Assembly: GCF_031143425.1 (NCBI RefSeq)
Contig: NC_090443.1
Coordinates: 1,055,849,554 to 1,055,913,553, forward strand
DNA length: 64,000 bases
Direction of reading: 5' to 3'
DNA from: Pleurodeles waltl
Lineage: Eukaryota; Chordata; Amphibia; Caudata; Salamandridae
Within the stretch, counting starts at the first letter, position 1; each line of letters opens with the position of its first letter. Positions 12,596 through 24,689 of the stretch are shown in pieces. Both the position numbers and the translations under genes were made by a program. A model generated the notes under the pieces. That model had not been told where the DNA came from. It did not search any database and saw only the letters and a program-made list of their open reading frames with translations.

Positions 12596-13617
12596 CAGAG
12601 AGTTATTCTTCCTTTTGGACACAGCTGTATCATTTTGTTTTTACCAGATGGAAGTGAGAGTGTTTTCTTTTGGACACTGCTGTACCATTGTAGTTCCAGC
12701 AGATGGCAGTGAGTGCGTTTGTTTCGAACATTGCTGTACCATTGCACTTCCAGCAGGTGGCAGTGAGTGTGTTTGCTTTTGGACATTGCTGTACCATTGT
12801 ACTTCCAGCAGATGGCAGTGAATGCATTTTCTTTTGGACATTGCTGTACCATTACTTCCAGCGGATAGAAGTGAGTGTGTTTTCTTTTGAACATTGCTGT
12901 ACTTCTGTACTTCCAGCAGATGGCAGTGAGTGTGTTTCCTTTTCGATATTGCTGTACTTCTGTACTTCCAGCACATGGCAGTGAGTGTGCTTTCTATTGG
13001 ACATTGTTGTACCGTTGCAGTTCCAGCACATAGCAGTGAGTGTGCTTTCTTTTGGACATTGCTGTACTTCTGTACTTCCAGCAGATGGCAATGAGTGTGT
13101 TTCCTTTTCGATATTGCTGTACCATTGGACTTCCAGCACATGGCAGTGAGTGTGCTTTCTATTGGACATTGTTGTATCATTGCACTTCCAGCACATAGCA
13201 GTGAGTGTGTTTTCTTTTGGACATTGCTGTACCTCTATACTTGCAGCATATGGAAGTGAGTGTCTTTTCTTTATACAGCAGTAAGTGTGATTTCTTTTGG
13301 ACATTGCCGTACCTTTGCACTTCCAGCGCATGGCAGTGAGTATGTTTTCTCTTGGACATTGCGGTACCATCGTACTTCCAGCAAATAGCAGTGAGTGTGT
13401 TTCCTTTTGGCTATTGCTGTACCATTGTTTTTTCAGCGGATAGAAGTGAATGTGTTTTCTTTTGGATATTACTGTACCTCTGTACTTCCAGCAGATGGCA
13501 GTGAGTGTGTTTTCTTTTGGACATTGCTGTACCATTGTACTTCCAGCAGATGGCAGTGAGTGTATTTCCTTTCAGACATTGCTGTACCTCTGTACTTCCA
13601 GCAGATGGCAGTTCACT
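12596..13617. repeat. 55-bp minisatellite array
   Basis: About 18 units of roughly 53-56 bp. Each contains TTTTGGACATTGCTGTACC, ACTTCCAGCAGATGGCAGTG and AGTGTGTTT. Units are moderately diverged (GATATTG, GAACATTG, AGCACATAGCAG variants). Several start with a GAGTGTGT segment. A CAGATG/CATCTG E-box-like hexamer recurs in many units. Frames open on both strands reflect the repeat. Confidence 0.95.
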
Positions 13618-14269
13618 TGGCTCTTGCTGGATGTTTTCTGTTCTTTCACTTTAAAATATATTTAAACCACTAGATTCCACATACAAGTTTTAGCTAAGAT
13701 TGTTTGTTAGACCTTAGTCGCTACGGTAGTGGTTCCCCAAACTTGTTTTGCTTTTTTTCTAAGAGTTTTTGCTGATTGCCTTTAAGTGTCCCACTGCCCT
13801 CGGCACTCTCCCCCTGAGAAGTACAGTGTGAAAGTGCACGTGCCCTTCCTACATCTACTAGGAAGTAGCGCTAGTCCATATATGCACACTTGCACAATGG
13901 TGTTTTTCATATACATACTGAGCCTGTCACAGCAGGCCTGTGTTGGTGCACTTGCACCTTTTTGGAGCTTCTAAAGTTGTGTTCAGCCTGCTCCTGAAGG
14001 CTTGTGCCACGGCACATGTGCCCATGGGGTGCAGAATACCCAAGTGCGTTCTCACTGCTCAGGAGAGATGCTCTGCCCATAGGTTGACATAGGAGGACAT
14101 TTCTAATTAGCCCTGGATGCAATACTGGATTGCAGTGTAGTACCCTCATGATGTTTACTGTAATTGGATTTCTAATGACGAACCCCCTCTCATGGTAAAG
14201 GTGGTTTTGTCAACAATACCCTAGAAAGGCCACTTCTAGATAGTGGGCATTTCTATGTTTTAAACACTC
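13618..14269. other. Intronic, nothing recognised
   Basis: About 650 bp of unremarkable sequence between the 55-bp array and the first LTR fragment. Short open frames here show no family motif. Confidence 0.5.
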
Positions 14270-15300
14270 TTTTGTGTGTCTTTTTATTCAGCTTAATTCC
14301 TCTGGAAACGGGGAAACTGGGGGAAAATGGCACCCTGTTGCAGTACCCACCCACCACACTTTTTTCCTGGTTTCTGGATGGAGCTTGGACTGGAGTGCAC
14401 TGGAATCCTGCCAACCAGGTCCCAAGTGCCAGTGTTCTTTCGCTAAAAATTGCAAAGGTATTGATACAATTGGCAACACCATCAGCTTCCACTATAAGTC
14501 CCTAGTAAATGGTACCTGGGTACCCAGGGCATGGGGTACTACAGGTAAGCCCCTGAGGGCAGCAGCACGGATTGTGCCACCCTCATGGGCCATGGTTCCA
14601 GATGCACCCAGCACTGCAATTGCAGGCTGAGTGTCCTCGTGCAATCCCAAAATGCAAACCCAACATGGCACACTGCCTGTGTGCCCTGTCCACTAGACAC
14701 TGCATGCAATATAGGTAAGCCACCCCTCTGGCAGGCATTCCAGCCCTGAGGCATGGTGCAGTATACTGTGTGCATGGGCTTAGATGAATGATCAATGTGC
14801 CTCTACTGTGTCCTTGCCAAACCTGGGAAATAGTAAGTGAACAGAGCAGCCATTTTAATATATGTGCTGGACACTGGTCAGCACTAGTTTCCCAGCTACA
14901 TGATGGCCACTCTGAACCCTGGGTTGTTTGGTATCAAACAACTCAGAATGATAAATCCAATCTGGTACCAGCATTGGATTTATTCCAAAATGTACCCAGG
15001 GGTCACCTTAGAGGTGCCCCTTGCAAAAGCTAACTACCTTGGTATGGATGTTGGCCAGTCACAACCAGCCTGCCACCACCAGACATGATTCTGGAACTCT
15101 GGGGTGACAAATCCTGCTCTCGGGATCCCAGAACAAAGCCCTTCCTGGGCAGAGGTGCTACCATACCCTTCCCCCAGGAATGTGCACTGCCCTGCTAGCG
15201 ACCTTAAAGGGCTTACTACCCTTGAAACTCAACCCCATAGCCCGCTTCTAGCAGCAGATGGCTGCCCCCGTTGTACACCCATGATGAAAGAACACCTCTA
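14270..15300 (+). mobile_element. LTR fragment, family B, plus orientation
   Basis: This segment is matched in reverse complement by 24690-25825 plus 26831-27690. Shared landmarks include the GTTGTTTGGTATCAAACAAC block (14922-14942 here, near 25515-25535 there) and GGTGCATCTGG (14598 here in reverse, 26858 there). It represents the U3-like part of a long LTR of a Ty3/gypsy-type element whose 3' end piece is at 16640-17007. The 5' LTR boundary is not distinct, so the start is approximate. Family name is not assigned. Confidence 0.7.
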
Positions 15301-16640
15301 AAGTAATTGTGTCCATGAAATGTTGCACCAGTACCTAGTAGATTTGGGGATAGTCTCCCCCTAAGAATTTGGGAGAAAGGCTGATCATTGGGTGAGAACT
15401 AGGGTGTCCAAAACCAGAACTGAAGGGGGTGACCAAAATAGAGAGTCAGGGAAGCCCCCCGAGAGAAAAAGGTGGATCACACTAGAAATAAAGAAAATGA
15501 GTCCTTAGGCCCCCAAAAATCTGTCCAGGAGGTTGGGCCCAAAGACACCTCACAAAACAAAGGTGGATACCAGGGTAAAAACTGGGAAGCCACTAAGGCA
15601 TGGTGCCACAACTGTCAAAAGACAGGACACCACACCAAGGACACTTCTTGCCCCCAAAACAAATCCACTAGTAAGCCCCGCGAGGGTAGCTAGTGTAGCC
15701 ATTGGGGATGACTCCTCAGATGAGGAGGCCCTCATAGCCTTTAACTGGAAAGTGGGTGCCACAGGTGAGTTGGAGATTCCAGAGGGGAGTAGACACATCC
15801 ACTACCTGCTGGTGAATGGATTCCCAGCCACTGCCCTGAGAGTCACCTGTGCCAGTCACACAGTGGAGCATGACAGGCTGGTGCTCTCAAACCAGTACAT
15901 CCCAGGAGAGACTGCCAGGGTAAGGGTTATCCCAGGGAGAACCACTGATAGACCAGTAGCTGTAGTGCCTATAGAGGTAGATGGGTCCCTTAGTTGGAGA
16001 AGGGAGGTAGTCAGTAAAGACCTCTCCCTTGACTGTCTCCTTGGAAATGACCTCCCAGAGGTTGGTCAGAGCCAAAAGGAGGAGCTGGTCCAGTGCCAGT
16101 CCCATTCCAAGGATTCTGGAGGTGCTGCCCTGAAGTGAGTGCAAGTAGGCCCCAGTGGAAAAAGAGAAAACAAAAGAAAAGGAAAGATGGGCAACCTTTA
16201 ACTAAGGCACCAGAGAGCCAAGGAGTTTCTCCACTAGGGAAGAACTCCACTGTTGGAACTGGTGAAGCCCAGCTTGACTCATATGAAGTCCTGACTAGTC
16301 AGTCAACTGTTCAGCCTGAGTTGGTGGCTCCTCGGCTGACAGAAAAGAGAGTGGAAGAAGGGTGTTCTCTGCAGATCTAGCTGTGCCCTAAGGGTCCCCC
16401 ATCCCTTGCAACCTCAACACTCCGAGGGGACCCACCAGAGTCACCTCAAAGTACACCTGTGCAGTGCTTTACCCAGTGGTGCAGGCAGTGGCCTTGCACC
16501 AGCTGCAACAACTTTCTGCAGCTGCTCCTGCCTAAACCAGGAGCCGTCCGAACTTCTCCAGCTGGTCCATAGCCCCTCTGACGACCTCGACATACCTGCA
16601 GAAGGAGACATTGGTAAACGCATTGCCTGATTTTATATGC
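15301..16640 (+). pseudogene. Ty3/gypsy gag zinc knuckle and protease remnant
   Basis: A degraded retrotransposon gag-protease region. One frame (15472-15693) ends with a zinc-knuckle-like CHNCQKTGHHTKDTSC; its last spacing is irregular for CX2CX4HX4C. A second frame (15533-16138) continues from about 15690 with a retropepsin-like stretch containing LLVNGFPATALRVTCASHT and later LDCLLGNDL, which resembles the flap-to-core end of gypsy proteases. The catalytic Asp-Ser/Thr-Gly is replaced by V-T-C near 15833-15862, so an active protease is not expected. A lysine-rich KKRKQKKRK tract follows at about 16160. Gag and protease are in different frames. No reverse transcriptase is present on this strand before the LTR end. 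Confidence 0.75.
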
Positions 16641-17007
16641 ATTTTAAAATTATTTCTCCATTGATTCTTACAGTGCGTAATTATGCACAGAACTGAGGCA
16701 TTTTCTAAACTTTGAAAATTCTTAACTTAAAAAGTACCTACCTGATTTTGATGATCTTGGTCGTAAAAAGTTTATAAAAATCTGAAGTATTTTGTAAATT
16801 GGTATCGAGTTATTCTTTTGAGTGTGTGTCTTGCTTTGTTGATCCTGTGAATACAACAGATGCTTTGCACTTCTCCAAGATTATTCTAACTGCTCGACCA
16901 AGCCACCAAGGTGGTCTACTTTCCTCTGTAAACCAACGTGTGGTTGCCTGGACCTTCTGCACATTGTACAATGTTTTGCACACTACATAGAGGGCCAGCC
17001 TCCTACA
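16640..17007 (+). mobile_element. 3' end of an LTR, family B
   Basis: This segment ends in AGCCTCCTACA at 17007 and carries TTCTCCAAGATTATTCTAACTGCTCGACC in two adjacent blocks. The reverse complement of 21338-21500 matches it (CTTGGAGAAGTGCA, GAATAACTC, ACTTCAGATTTTT). With 14270-15300 it brackets the gag/protease remnant, so 14270-17007 is probably one internally deleted element. The CA terminus is typical of LTRs. Confidence 0.7.
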
Positions 17008-17944
17008 AGCATGTCCGTGCATTCTCCAGCAACAGCTACAAAACTTAGGCAACTGGAATGACAGACCTCTGCCATTTGAGGGCCTGGCAGTATAGATTGG
17101 AGGGAGAGGTTCTGACACTTGGCCAGATCATGGCACCACTACAGACAAAGATCTGATTCCACGGCCCCATGATAGACAAGACTGAAATTTAGGGAAGAAA
17201 TCTGTGGTTCAAAGGGGACCCTATGAATCACCTCCACTTCAAAGTCACACTTGAGTATAACTAGAAGTGCCACACTTCAGCAACTTAGAGATACACTAGC
17301 AGAGACATGGGACTGATACCAGTGGACTGCCGTGGTGCACACTGCCAGATCAGTCTGTTGTGCATAGGAGTATTTACTGTCCGTGGAAGGGATACGCGCA
17401 CCGTTCCTGCATCATGGCTGGCCTGGGCAGATTGCCTGCTGCTGTGTGGCACTCTTAAGTGCGCTGTCTAAGGGCTTGTTGGCTTGCTCCCTGTTCTTTC
17501 TGGAGGCCTCAGGGACATCAAAGACTTCCTGCGAGTGACCTACACCATCTACTGGTGTCATCTAGAGAGCGGTGCCCTCCTCTGCACCTACATTGTATGC
17601 TGGACTCCACCTGGTAGCAGCGGTGTGAGCGTAGAAGAAGTATTGCGTCTGGAGACCTTAATTGCCTGGTGCGGACCCTTCAAAGTATTGCCCGCATGTA
17701 AGGAGTGTGGCCCTTCATCGTGGGGCCACTGCATGCATAAGCGTCTTGTTTGTTGTGAGAGGATGCAACTGTCGCAGGACACCACGTGGCCAGATTTTGT
17801 CCAGTGCATTGTATTTCACTTTTGTGACACCCAACTGCATGCTCATTGTGTGCGGTGTCCGATTCATAGGTTGCGACCCTCGGAGGTGGGGACGCATCCG
17901 GAGCAGTGCCACATTCTACCTTGTGTGGCATGGCTAAACTTTTG
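17008..17944. other. Intronic, nothing recognised
   Basis: About 940 bp. A 157-codon frame at 17484-17957 has no motif, no codon or composition signal that I can support, and overlaps the start of the tandem repeat at its end, so I do not call it a gene. Confidence 0.5.
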
Positions 17945-18109
17945 TCTTTGTGTGTGACAGGATTGTCTGGTGCGAGTCAAGTCATCGTGCATCAGATGTT
18001 GTGCCGCATTCCAGGGAGGTACGGCATCGGAGTTTTTCAGGTGATTGTCCAAAATTGTCTGATGCGACTCAAGTATCCCGCACTAGTGCCTCATTCCGGG
18101 GAGCCACTG
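17945..18109. repeat. 85-92-bp tandem repeat, left flank of the LTR element
   Basis: Two degenerate units with ATTGTCTG, GCGA(G/C)TCAAGT and GTGCC(G/T)CATTCC words. The same units occur at 28363-28690, immediately beyond the right end of the LTR element. It therefore looks like one tandem array split by retrotransposon insertion. Confidence 0.8.
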
Positions 18110-20142
18110 TGTTAGAAACTGGGTCTCTAGTTGGCAGAGGTATGCACCCTGTCTGGGTAGGGACGACAATCCTACTCAGGGTAAGTTACAACACAACCTA
18201 AATTATCCTGTGCTCACCCTCTGGTAACCTGGCACAGAGCAGGCAGGCTTAACTTTAAAAGGCAATGTGTAAAGAATTTGTGCAATAACTCATAGAGTAA
18301 CACAGTGAAAACACCACAAAAAAGTACTCCACACCAGTTTAGGAAAATAGATGATATTTATCTGAATTAAATAAGACCAAAAGGACAAACATCCAAGATG
18401 CACAAGTCAAGAGATCACTTTTTGAAGGTTTTGAATGAGTCTTAATCAACAAGAGTCAGTGGTTGTATCCTTTTTAACACACAGTACCTGGGATGCATCA
18501 AACATAACAATGCCGAGGGGTCACAAAGGAGGAGATGCGTCGGAAACTAATGTGATGCATTGGTTTTCCACAAAGGCAATGCGTAGTTTACTTCCATGCA
18601 GCAAGGTGATGCATCGATTTCCAGGAGCGCAGCCTTGGTTCCTCACTGAGGTGCAGGGATATTTTGACGCACAGGAATGATGTGGTGAAAATCCAGAAAG
18701 CGCTGGTAGAAAGGAGCAGGCGCTGCATCGCTCCAGTAGGCGATGCAGCAATCTGGTAGGTGATGCAGTGATTTCTCAGCTATGTGGCAAGCGCTGCATC
18801 GATTTCTGCAGGTGTTGCATTGATTTTCCGGTGCACAGGATTTTCTTCTCTTTGGTGAAGACTTCGATGGCCCTGAGATGCCAAAACAGGGGGCAAGCTC
18901 AATCCAGGCCCTTGGAGAGCACCTGTGGGGGAAGGCAGAGTCAGGGGCCAGCAGGCAGCAGGGCAGCAAGCAGGAGAGCATTCCTTCCAGCAAAGCAGTC
19001 CAGATGAGTCCTTTGGGCAGCCAGGCAGTCCCTCTGATAGAGTCTAGTTTTAGGTCCAGAAGTGTCTGATTTGGTGGGGGTCACAGACCCAGTATATAGA
19101 CCCAAAAGTGCATTTGAAGTGGAGAAACGTCAAAGAGTGGTTGTGAAGTGCACAAGTTCCCCTTTCAACCCATCCGTGTCTGCCAGGAGCCCTGTGGTGG
19201 GTTATCAGTCCTTTGTGTGAGGGCAGGCCACTGGCCTTTGAAATGTAAGTGATAGTCCCTCCACCCTTCCAGCCCAAGAGGACCCCTCACTATGCAGATG
19301 AATGCAGATCCAGCTGAGTGTTCTATTTTTATGACTGTCTGGGTGGAATGCACAAGGGGAGTTGTCAAGCAACACAGACCAGACGTGGATTGGGGACAGG
19401 CTGTAAGTCACAAAGAGCAGTAAGGGCAGAAAATTTCCTACTTTTTAAAAGTGGCATTTCTAAAATAGTAATGTAAAATCCAGCTTCACCGGTAAGTAGG
19501 ATTTCTTACTACCATTCCAACCATACCAAACATGATAAGGTTACTCTTCTCAGATCAGAACTTACCACTTAAAAGTATATAAGGGAATTTCCAATGCTGG
19601 CCTATGAGAGAAGCAGGCTTCACAGTGGTGAAAAATGACTTTGGGAGTTTTTCACTACCAGGACATGTAAAACGCATAAGTACATGTCCTGCCTTTTACT
19701 AACATAGCACCCTGCTCTATGGTGTACCTAGGGCCTACCGTAGGGGTGACTTACATATAATAAAAGTAGAATTTAAGGGTTGGAAAGTAGTTTTAAACAC
19801 CAAGTCAAAGTAGCATTGAAACTGCCACACAGACCTTGAAATGGTGGCAGACCTGAGACATGGTTAAAGGGCTACTTATGTGGGTGGCACAATCAGTGCT
19901 GCAGGCCCACTAGTGGCATTTAATTTACATGCCCTGGGCACATGTAGTGCACTTTACTAGGGACTTCCAAGTAAATTAAATATGCCAGTTGGATATGAGC
20001 CAATGCTACCATGTTTAGGGAGAGAGCACAAGCACTTTAGCACTGACTAATGGTAGTAAAGTGTGCAGAGTCCTAAAACCAGCAAAAACAAGATCAGAAA
20101 AATGGAGGGAGGCAGGCCACCCTAAGGCTGTCAAGTCTGACA
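18110..20142 (-). mobile_element. Long LTR, family C (3' LTR, minus orientation)
   Basis: A 2,033-bp terminal repeat bounded by TGTTAGAAACT and AAGTCTGACA, giving TG...CA ends with near-matching inverted tips. It adjoins minus-strand RT/RNase H at 20143, so on the minus strand this is the 3' LTR. Just upstream of it in that sense lies a purine-rich GGGTGGGGAG stretch, a polypurine-tract candidate. The last ~650 bp match 27690-28362 in the same orientation (TAAGTAGGATTT, AGAAGCAGGCTTCACAGT, GGTGGCACAA). An opposite-strand relative is at 46180-47690. Confidence 0.88.
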
Positions 20143-21340
20143 GGCTCCCCACCCAGCTGAAAGTGGGTAGAGCTACCTAACCCCTTGGGAGCTCTCTTCA
20201 CTAAGGCAGAAGAATCTGGAGAGACCATCAGCATTGGCATGGTCGGTCCCCGTAAAGTCCATTCCGTGTAGGGATATAGACCACCTCAGACTTTAGGATT
20301 TTCACCCCTCATCTGTATGAGCCATCTGAGGGGTCTGTGGTCTGTCTGAACCCGGAAGTGAGTCCCAAACAGGTATGGTCTCAGCTTCTTCATTGCCCAG
20401 ACCACAGCAAATGCTTCTCTTTCAATGGCACTCCACCTCTGTTCCCGTGGAAGTAACATCCTACTAATGAAGGCTACTGGTTGGTCTAGGCCCTCCTTAT
20501 TCAGCTGTGCTGACTGCCCCTATGCCATTGCTCTGAAGCGTCCATCTGCATGATGAATTCCTTTGAGTAATCAGGGGCCCTGAGCACAGGTGCTCTGCAC
20601 ATGGCTTCCTTTAGAGAATCAATGTCTTTCTGCCAAGCCTTTGTCCACATCACCAACCAGGGCTGCTTCTTAGAAGTAAGCTCCGTTAAGGGGGCAACAA
20701 TGGTGCCATATCTCTTGACAAATCTTCTGTAATAGCTAGTGAGGCCTAGGAAGGCTCTAACTTCAGTTTGGGTTTTAGGTGGTTGCCAGGCCATCATGGT
20801 TTCAACCTTGACCTGGAGGGATCTGTACCTTGCCACCACCTACCAGGTGTCCCAAAGACACCACGAAACCCTGCCCGATCTGGCACTTACTGGCCTTGGC
20901 TGTCAGGCCTGCCTGTTGCAGGACATGAAGCACCTCTTGGAGGTGGAGCAGGTGTTCCTCTCAGCTGGCACTGTAGATAGTAATGTCATCTAAGTAGGCG
21001 GCACTGAAAGCCTCCTTGCCAGCCAGGACCCTGTTAAACAACCGTTGGAAGGTAGAAGGGGCATTCTTCAAGCCAAAGGACATTGCCCGGAATTGGTAGT
21101 GACCCTCAGAGAATGCTAACCTCTCTTTTGCTCCCTCACTAGAGGCAATCTGCCGGAATCCTAGGCAGCACCTAGCCTGTCAATGAGCTCATCAGCTCTG
21201 GGGATGGGGTGTGCATCAGTCTTGGTGATGGAATTGAGGCCTCTGTAGTCCAAGCAGAACCGAAGTTCTGGTTTGGCACCCGGTGGGCCTGCCTTGGGTA
21301 CCAACACCACAGGGCTTTTTAAGGTAACTTTGTCGAGCAG
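20143..21340 (-). pseudogene. Ty3/gypsy reverse transcriptase / RNase H remnant
   Basis: Minus-strand frames encode fragments of gypsy pol. Near 21230-21340 is an RT opening with LRFCLDYRGLNSITKTDAHP. Near 21000 is a catalytic AYLDD. At 20501-20839 is a tether segment with RAFLGLTSYYRRFVKRYG and the start of RNase H. Near 20330-20440 are EREAFAVVWAMKKL and a TDHRPL RNase H motif, and finally DGLSR near 20205. Several frameshifts and stops break it. No integrase lies between RNase H and the LTR at 20142; integrase is either deleted or was encoded upstream of RT. The 5' part is cut by an LTR family B fragment at 21338. Confidence 0.85.
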
Positions 21341-21695
21341 TTAGGCCAATCTTGGAGAAGTGCACAGCATTTGTTGTACTGACAGCATCAATCCTTCAAA
21401 TCACACACTCAAAGGAATAACTCAAGACTAATTTATTTAAATACTTCAGATTTTTGTACAATTTTTAAGACCAAGATTGTCAAAATTGGTTGAGCATGGC
21501 CACAGGAGGGCGAGTGCCACTAAACGTGGCACACTTATGGGTCTCATCTGGGCAGTCGCCGTGTATTGTCAACTCTGACCCTCACTGTCTTGCTTGTACT
21601 TGCTGCTTTCTTGAGTGGCGCCTCCACTCAGAAGGGAGATCTCGGGCTATTTGCGAAGCCTGAAAAGTACCAATGTACTTTGTACAATGTACCAA
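21338..21695 (-). mobile_element. LTR family B end fragment, minus orientation
   Basis: The reverse complement matches the LTR end at 16640-16910, including TTCTCCAAGATTGG, TAACTGCTCGAC and AATCTGAAGTATTT. It is joined directly to RT sequence at about 21338, about 100 bp short of where the LTR should end, which points to deletion or recombination. The right side stops at the start of the intact LTR A. Confidence 0.7.
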
Positions 21696-24689
21696 TGTAG
21701 GAAAGTACCATCTTGCCTGGCATGTTACCCCCATTTTTCACTGTATATATGTTGTTTTAGTTGTATGTGTCACTGGGACCTTGTTCACCAGGGCCCCAGT
21801 GCTCATAAGTGTGCCTGAATGTGTTACCTGTGTAGTGACTAACTGTCTCACTGAGGCTCTGCTAATCAGAACCTCAGTGGTTATGCTCTCTCATTTCTTT
21901 CTAAATTGTCACTAACAGGCTAGTGACCAATTTACCAATTTACATTGGCTTACTGGAACACCCTTATAATTCCCTAGTATAAGGTACTGAGGTACCCAGG
22001 GTATTGGGGTTCCAGGAGATCCCTATGGGCTGCAGCATTTCTTTTGCCACCCATAGGGAGCACTGACAATTCTTACACAGGCCTGCCACTGCAGCCTGAG
22101 TGAAATAACGTCCACGTTATTTCACAGCCATTTTACACTGCACTTAAGTAACTTATAAGTCACCTATATGTCTAACCTTTACCTGGTAAAGGTTAGGTGC
22201 AAAGTTACTTAGTGTGAGGGCACCCTGGCACTAGCCAAGGTGCCCCCACATTGTTCAGAGCCAATTCCCTGAACTTTGTGAGTGCGGGGACACCATTACA
22301 CGCGTGCACTACATATAGGTCAATACCTATATGTAGCTTCACAATGGTAACTCCGAATATGGCCATGTAACATGTCTAAGATCATGGAATTGCCCCCTCT
22401 ATGCCATCCTGGCATTGTTGGCACAATTCGATGATCCCAGTGGTCTGTAGCACAGACCCTGGTACTGCCAAACTGCCTTTTCTGGGGTTTCACTGCAGCT
22501 GCTGCTGCTGCCAACCCCTCAGACAGGCTTCTGCCCCCCTGGGGTCAAGCCAGGCTTGTCCCAGGATGGCAGAACAAAGGACTTCCTCTGAGAGAGGGTG
22601 TTACACCCTCTCCCTTTGGAAAATGGTGTGAAGGCAGGGGAGGGGTAGCCTCCCCCAGCCTCTGGAAATGCTTTCTTGGGCACAGATGTGCCCAATTCTG
22701 CATAAGCCAGTCTACACCGGTTCAGGGACCCCTTAGCCCCTGCACTGGCGTGAAACTGGACAAAGGAAAGGGGAGTGACCACTCCCCTGACCTGCACCTC
22801 CCCTGGGAGGTGTCCAGAGCTCCTCCAGTGTGCTCCAGACCTCTGCCATCTTGGAAACAGAAGTGCTGCTGGCACACTGGACTGCTTTGAGTGGCCAGTG
22901 CCACCAGGTGACGTCAGAGACTCCTTCTCATAGGCTCCCTCAGGTGTTAGTAGCCTATCCTCTCTCCTAGGTAGCCAAACCCTCTTTTCTGGCTATTTAG
23001 GGTCTCTGTCTCTGGGGAAACTTTAGATAACGAATGCAAGAGCTCATCTGAGTTCCTCTGCATCTCTCTCTTCACCTTCTGATAAGGAATCGACTGCTGA
23101 CCGCGCTGGAAGCCTGCAACACTGCAACAAAGTAGCAAAGACGACTACTGCAACTCTGTAACGCTGATCCTGCCGCCTTCTCGACTGTTTTCCTGCTTGT
23201 GCATGCTGTGGGGGTAGTCTGCCTCCTCTCTGCACCAGAAGCTCCGAAGAAATCTCCCGTGGGTCGACGGAATCTTCCCCCTGCAACCGCAGGCACCAAA
23301 AAGCTGCATTACCGGTCCCTTGGGTCTCCTCTCAGCACGACGAGCGAGGTCCCTTGAATCCAGCAACTCTGTCCAAGTGACTCCCACAGTCCAGTGACTC
23401 TTCAGTCCAAGTTTGGTGGAGGTAAGTCCTTGCCTCACCTCGCTGGGCTGCATTGCTGGGAACCGCGACTTTTGCAGCTACTCCGGCCTCTGTGCACTTC
23501 CGGTGGAAATCCTTTGTGCACAGCCAAGCCTGGGTCCACGGCACTCTAACCTGCATTGCACGACTTTCTAAGTTGGTCTCCGGCGACGTGGGACTCCTTT
23601 GTGTAACTTCATGTGAGCACCGTTTCACGCATCCTCGTAGTGCCTGTTTCTGGCACTTCTCCGGGAGCTACCTGCTTCAGAGAGGGCTCCTTGTCTTGCT
23701 CGACGTCTCCTCTCTCTCCTGGTCCAATTTGCGACCTCCTGGTCCCTCCTGGGCCACAGCAGCGTCCAAAAACGCTAACCACACGATTTGCAGCTAGCAA
23801 GGCTTGTTGGCGTTCTTTTGGCGGGAAAACACTTTTGCACAACTCTCCACGGCGAGAGGGATCGCTCCTCCAAAGGGGAAGTCTCTAGCCCTTTTCGTTC
23901 CTGCAGAAACCTCAGCTTCTTCTGTCCAGTAGAAGCTTCTTTGCATCCACAGCTGGCATTTCCTGGGCATATGCCCATCTCCGACTTGCTTGTGACTTTT
24001 GGACTTGGTCCCCTTGTTCCACAGGTACCCTAGATTGGAAATCCACAGTTGTTGCATTGTTGGTTTGTGTCTTTCCTGCATTATTCCTCTATCACAACTT
24101 CTTTGTCTTTGGGGGAACTTTAGTGCACTTTGCACTCACTTTTCAGGGTCTGGGGGAGGGTTATTTTTCTAACTCTCACTATTTTCTAATAGTCCCAGCG
24201 ACCCTCTACAAGGTCACATAGGTTTGGGGTCCATTCGTGGTTCGCATTCCACTTTTGGAGTATATGGTTTGTGTTGCCCCTATCCCTATGTGTCCCCATT
24301 GCATCCTATTGTAACTATACATTGTTTGCACTGTTTTCTAAGACTATACTGCATATTTTTAGTACTGTGTACATATAACTTGTGTATATTTGCTATCCTC
24401 ACTCTGAGGGTACACACTGAGAGACTTTGGCATATTGTCATAAAAATAAAGTACCTTTATTTTTAGTATATCTGTGCATTGTGTTTTCTTATGATATTGT
24501 GCAAGTGACACTTGTGGTACTGTAGTAGCTTCACACGTCTTCTAGTTCAGCCTAAGCTGCTCTGCTAAGCTACCATTATCTATCAGCCTAAGCTGCTAGA
24601 CACCCTATACACTAATAAGGGATAACTGGGCCTGGTGCAAGGTGCAAGTACCCCTTGGTACTCACTACAAGCAAGTCCAGCCTCCTACA
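21696..24689 (+). mobile_element. Solo LTR, family A, about 3 kb
   Basis: A 2,994-bp unit with perfect 7-bp inverted tips, TGTAGGA at 21696 and TCCTACA ending at 24689. It has an AATAAA at 24445-24450 followed by a T-rich stretch, consistent with an LTR R-U5 boundary on the plus strand. No gag or pol frame adjoins in the same orientation, so it is a solo LTR. The flanking five bases (ACCAA left, CTGGG right) do not match, so it may have arisen by recombination between elements. Recognition as a common newt LTR is from memory. Short frames inside are not genes. Confidence 0.88.

Noticed and set aside
17484..17957. 157-codon frame as a gene
   Set aside because: No recognisable motif and no splice context.
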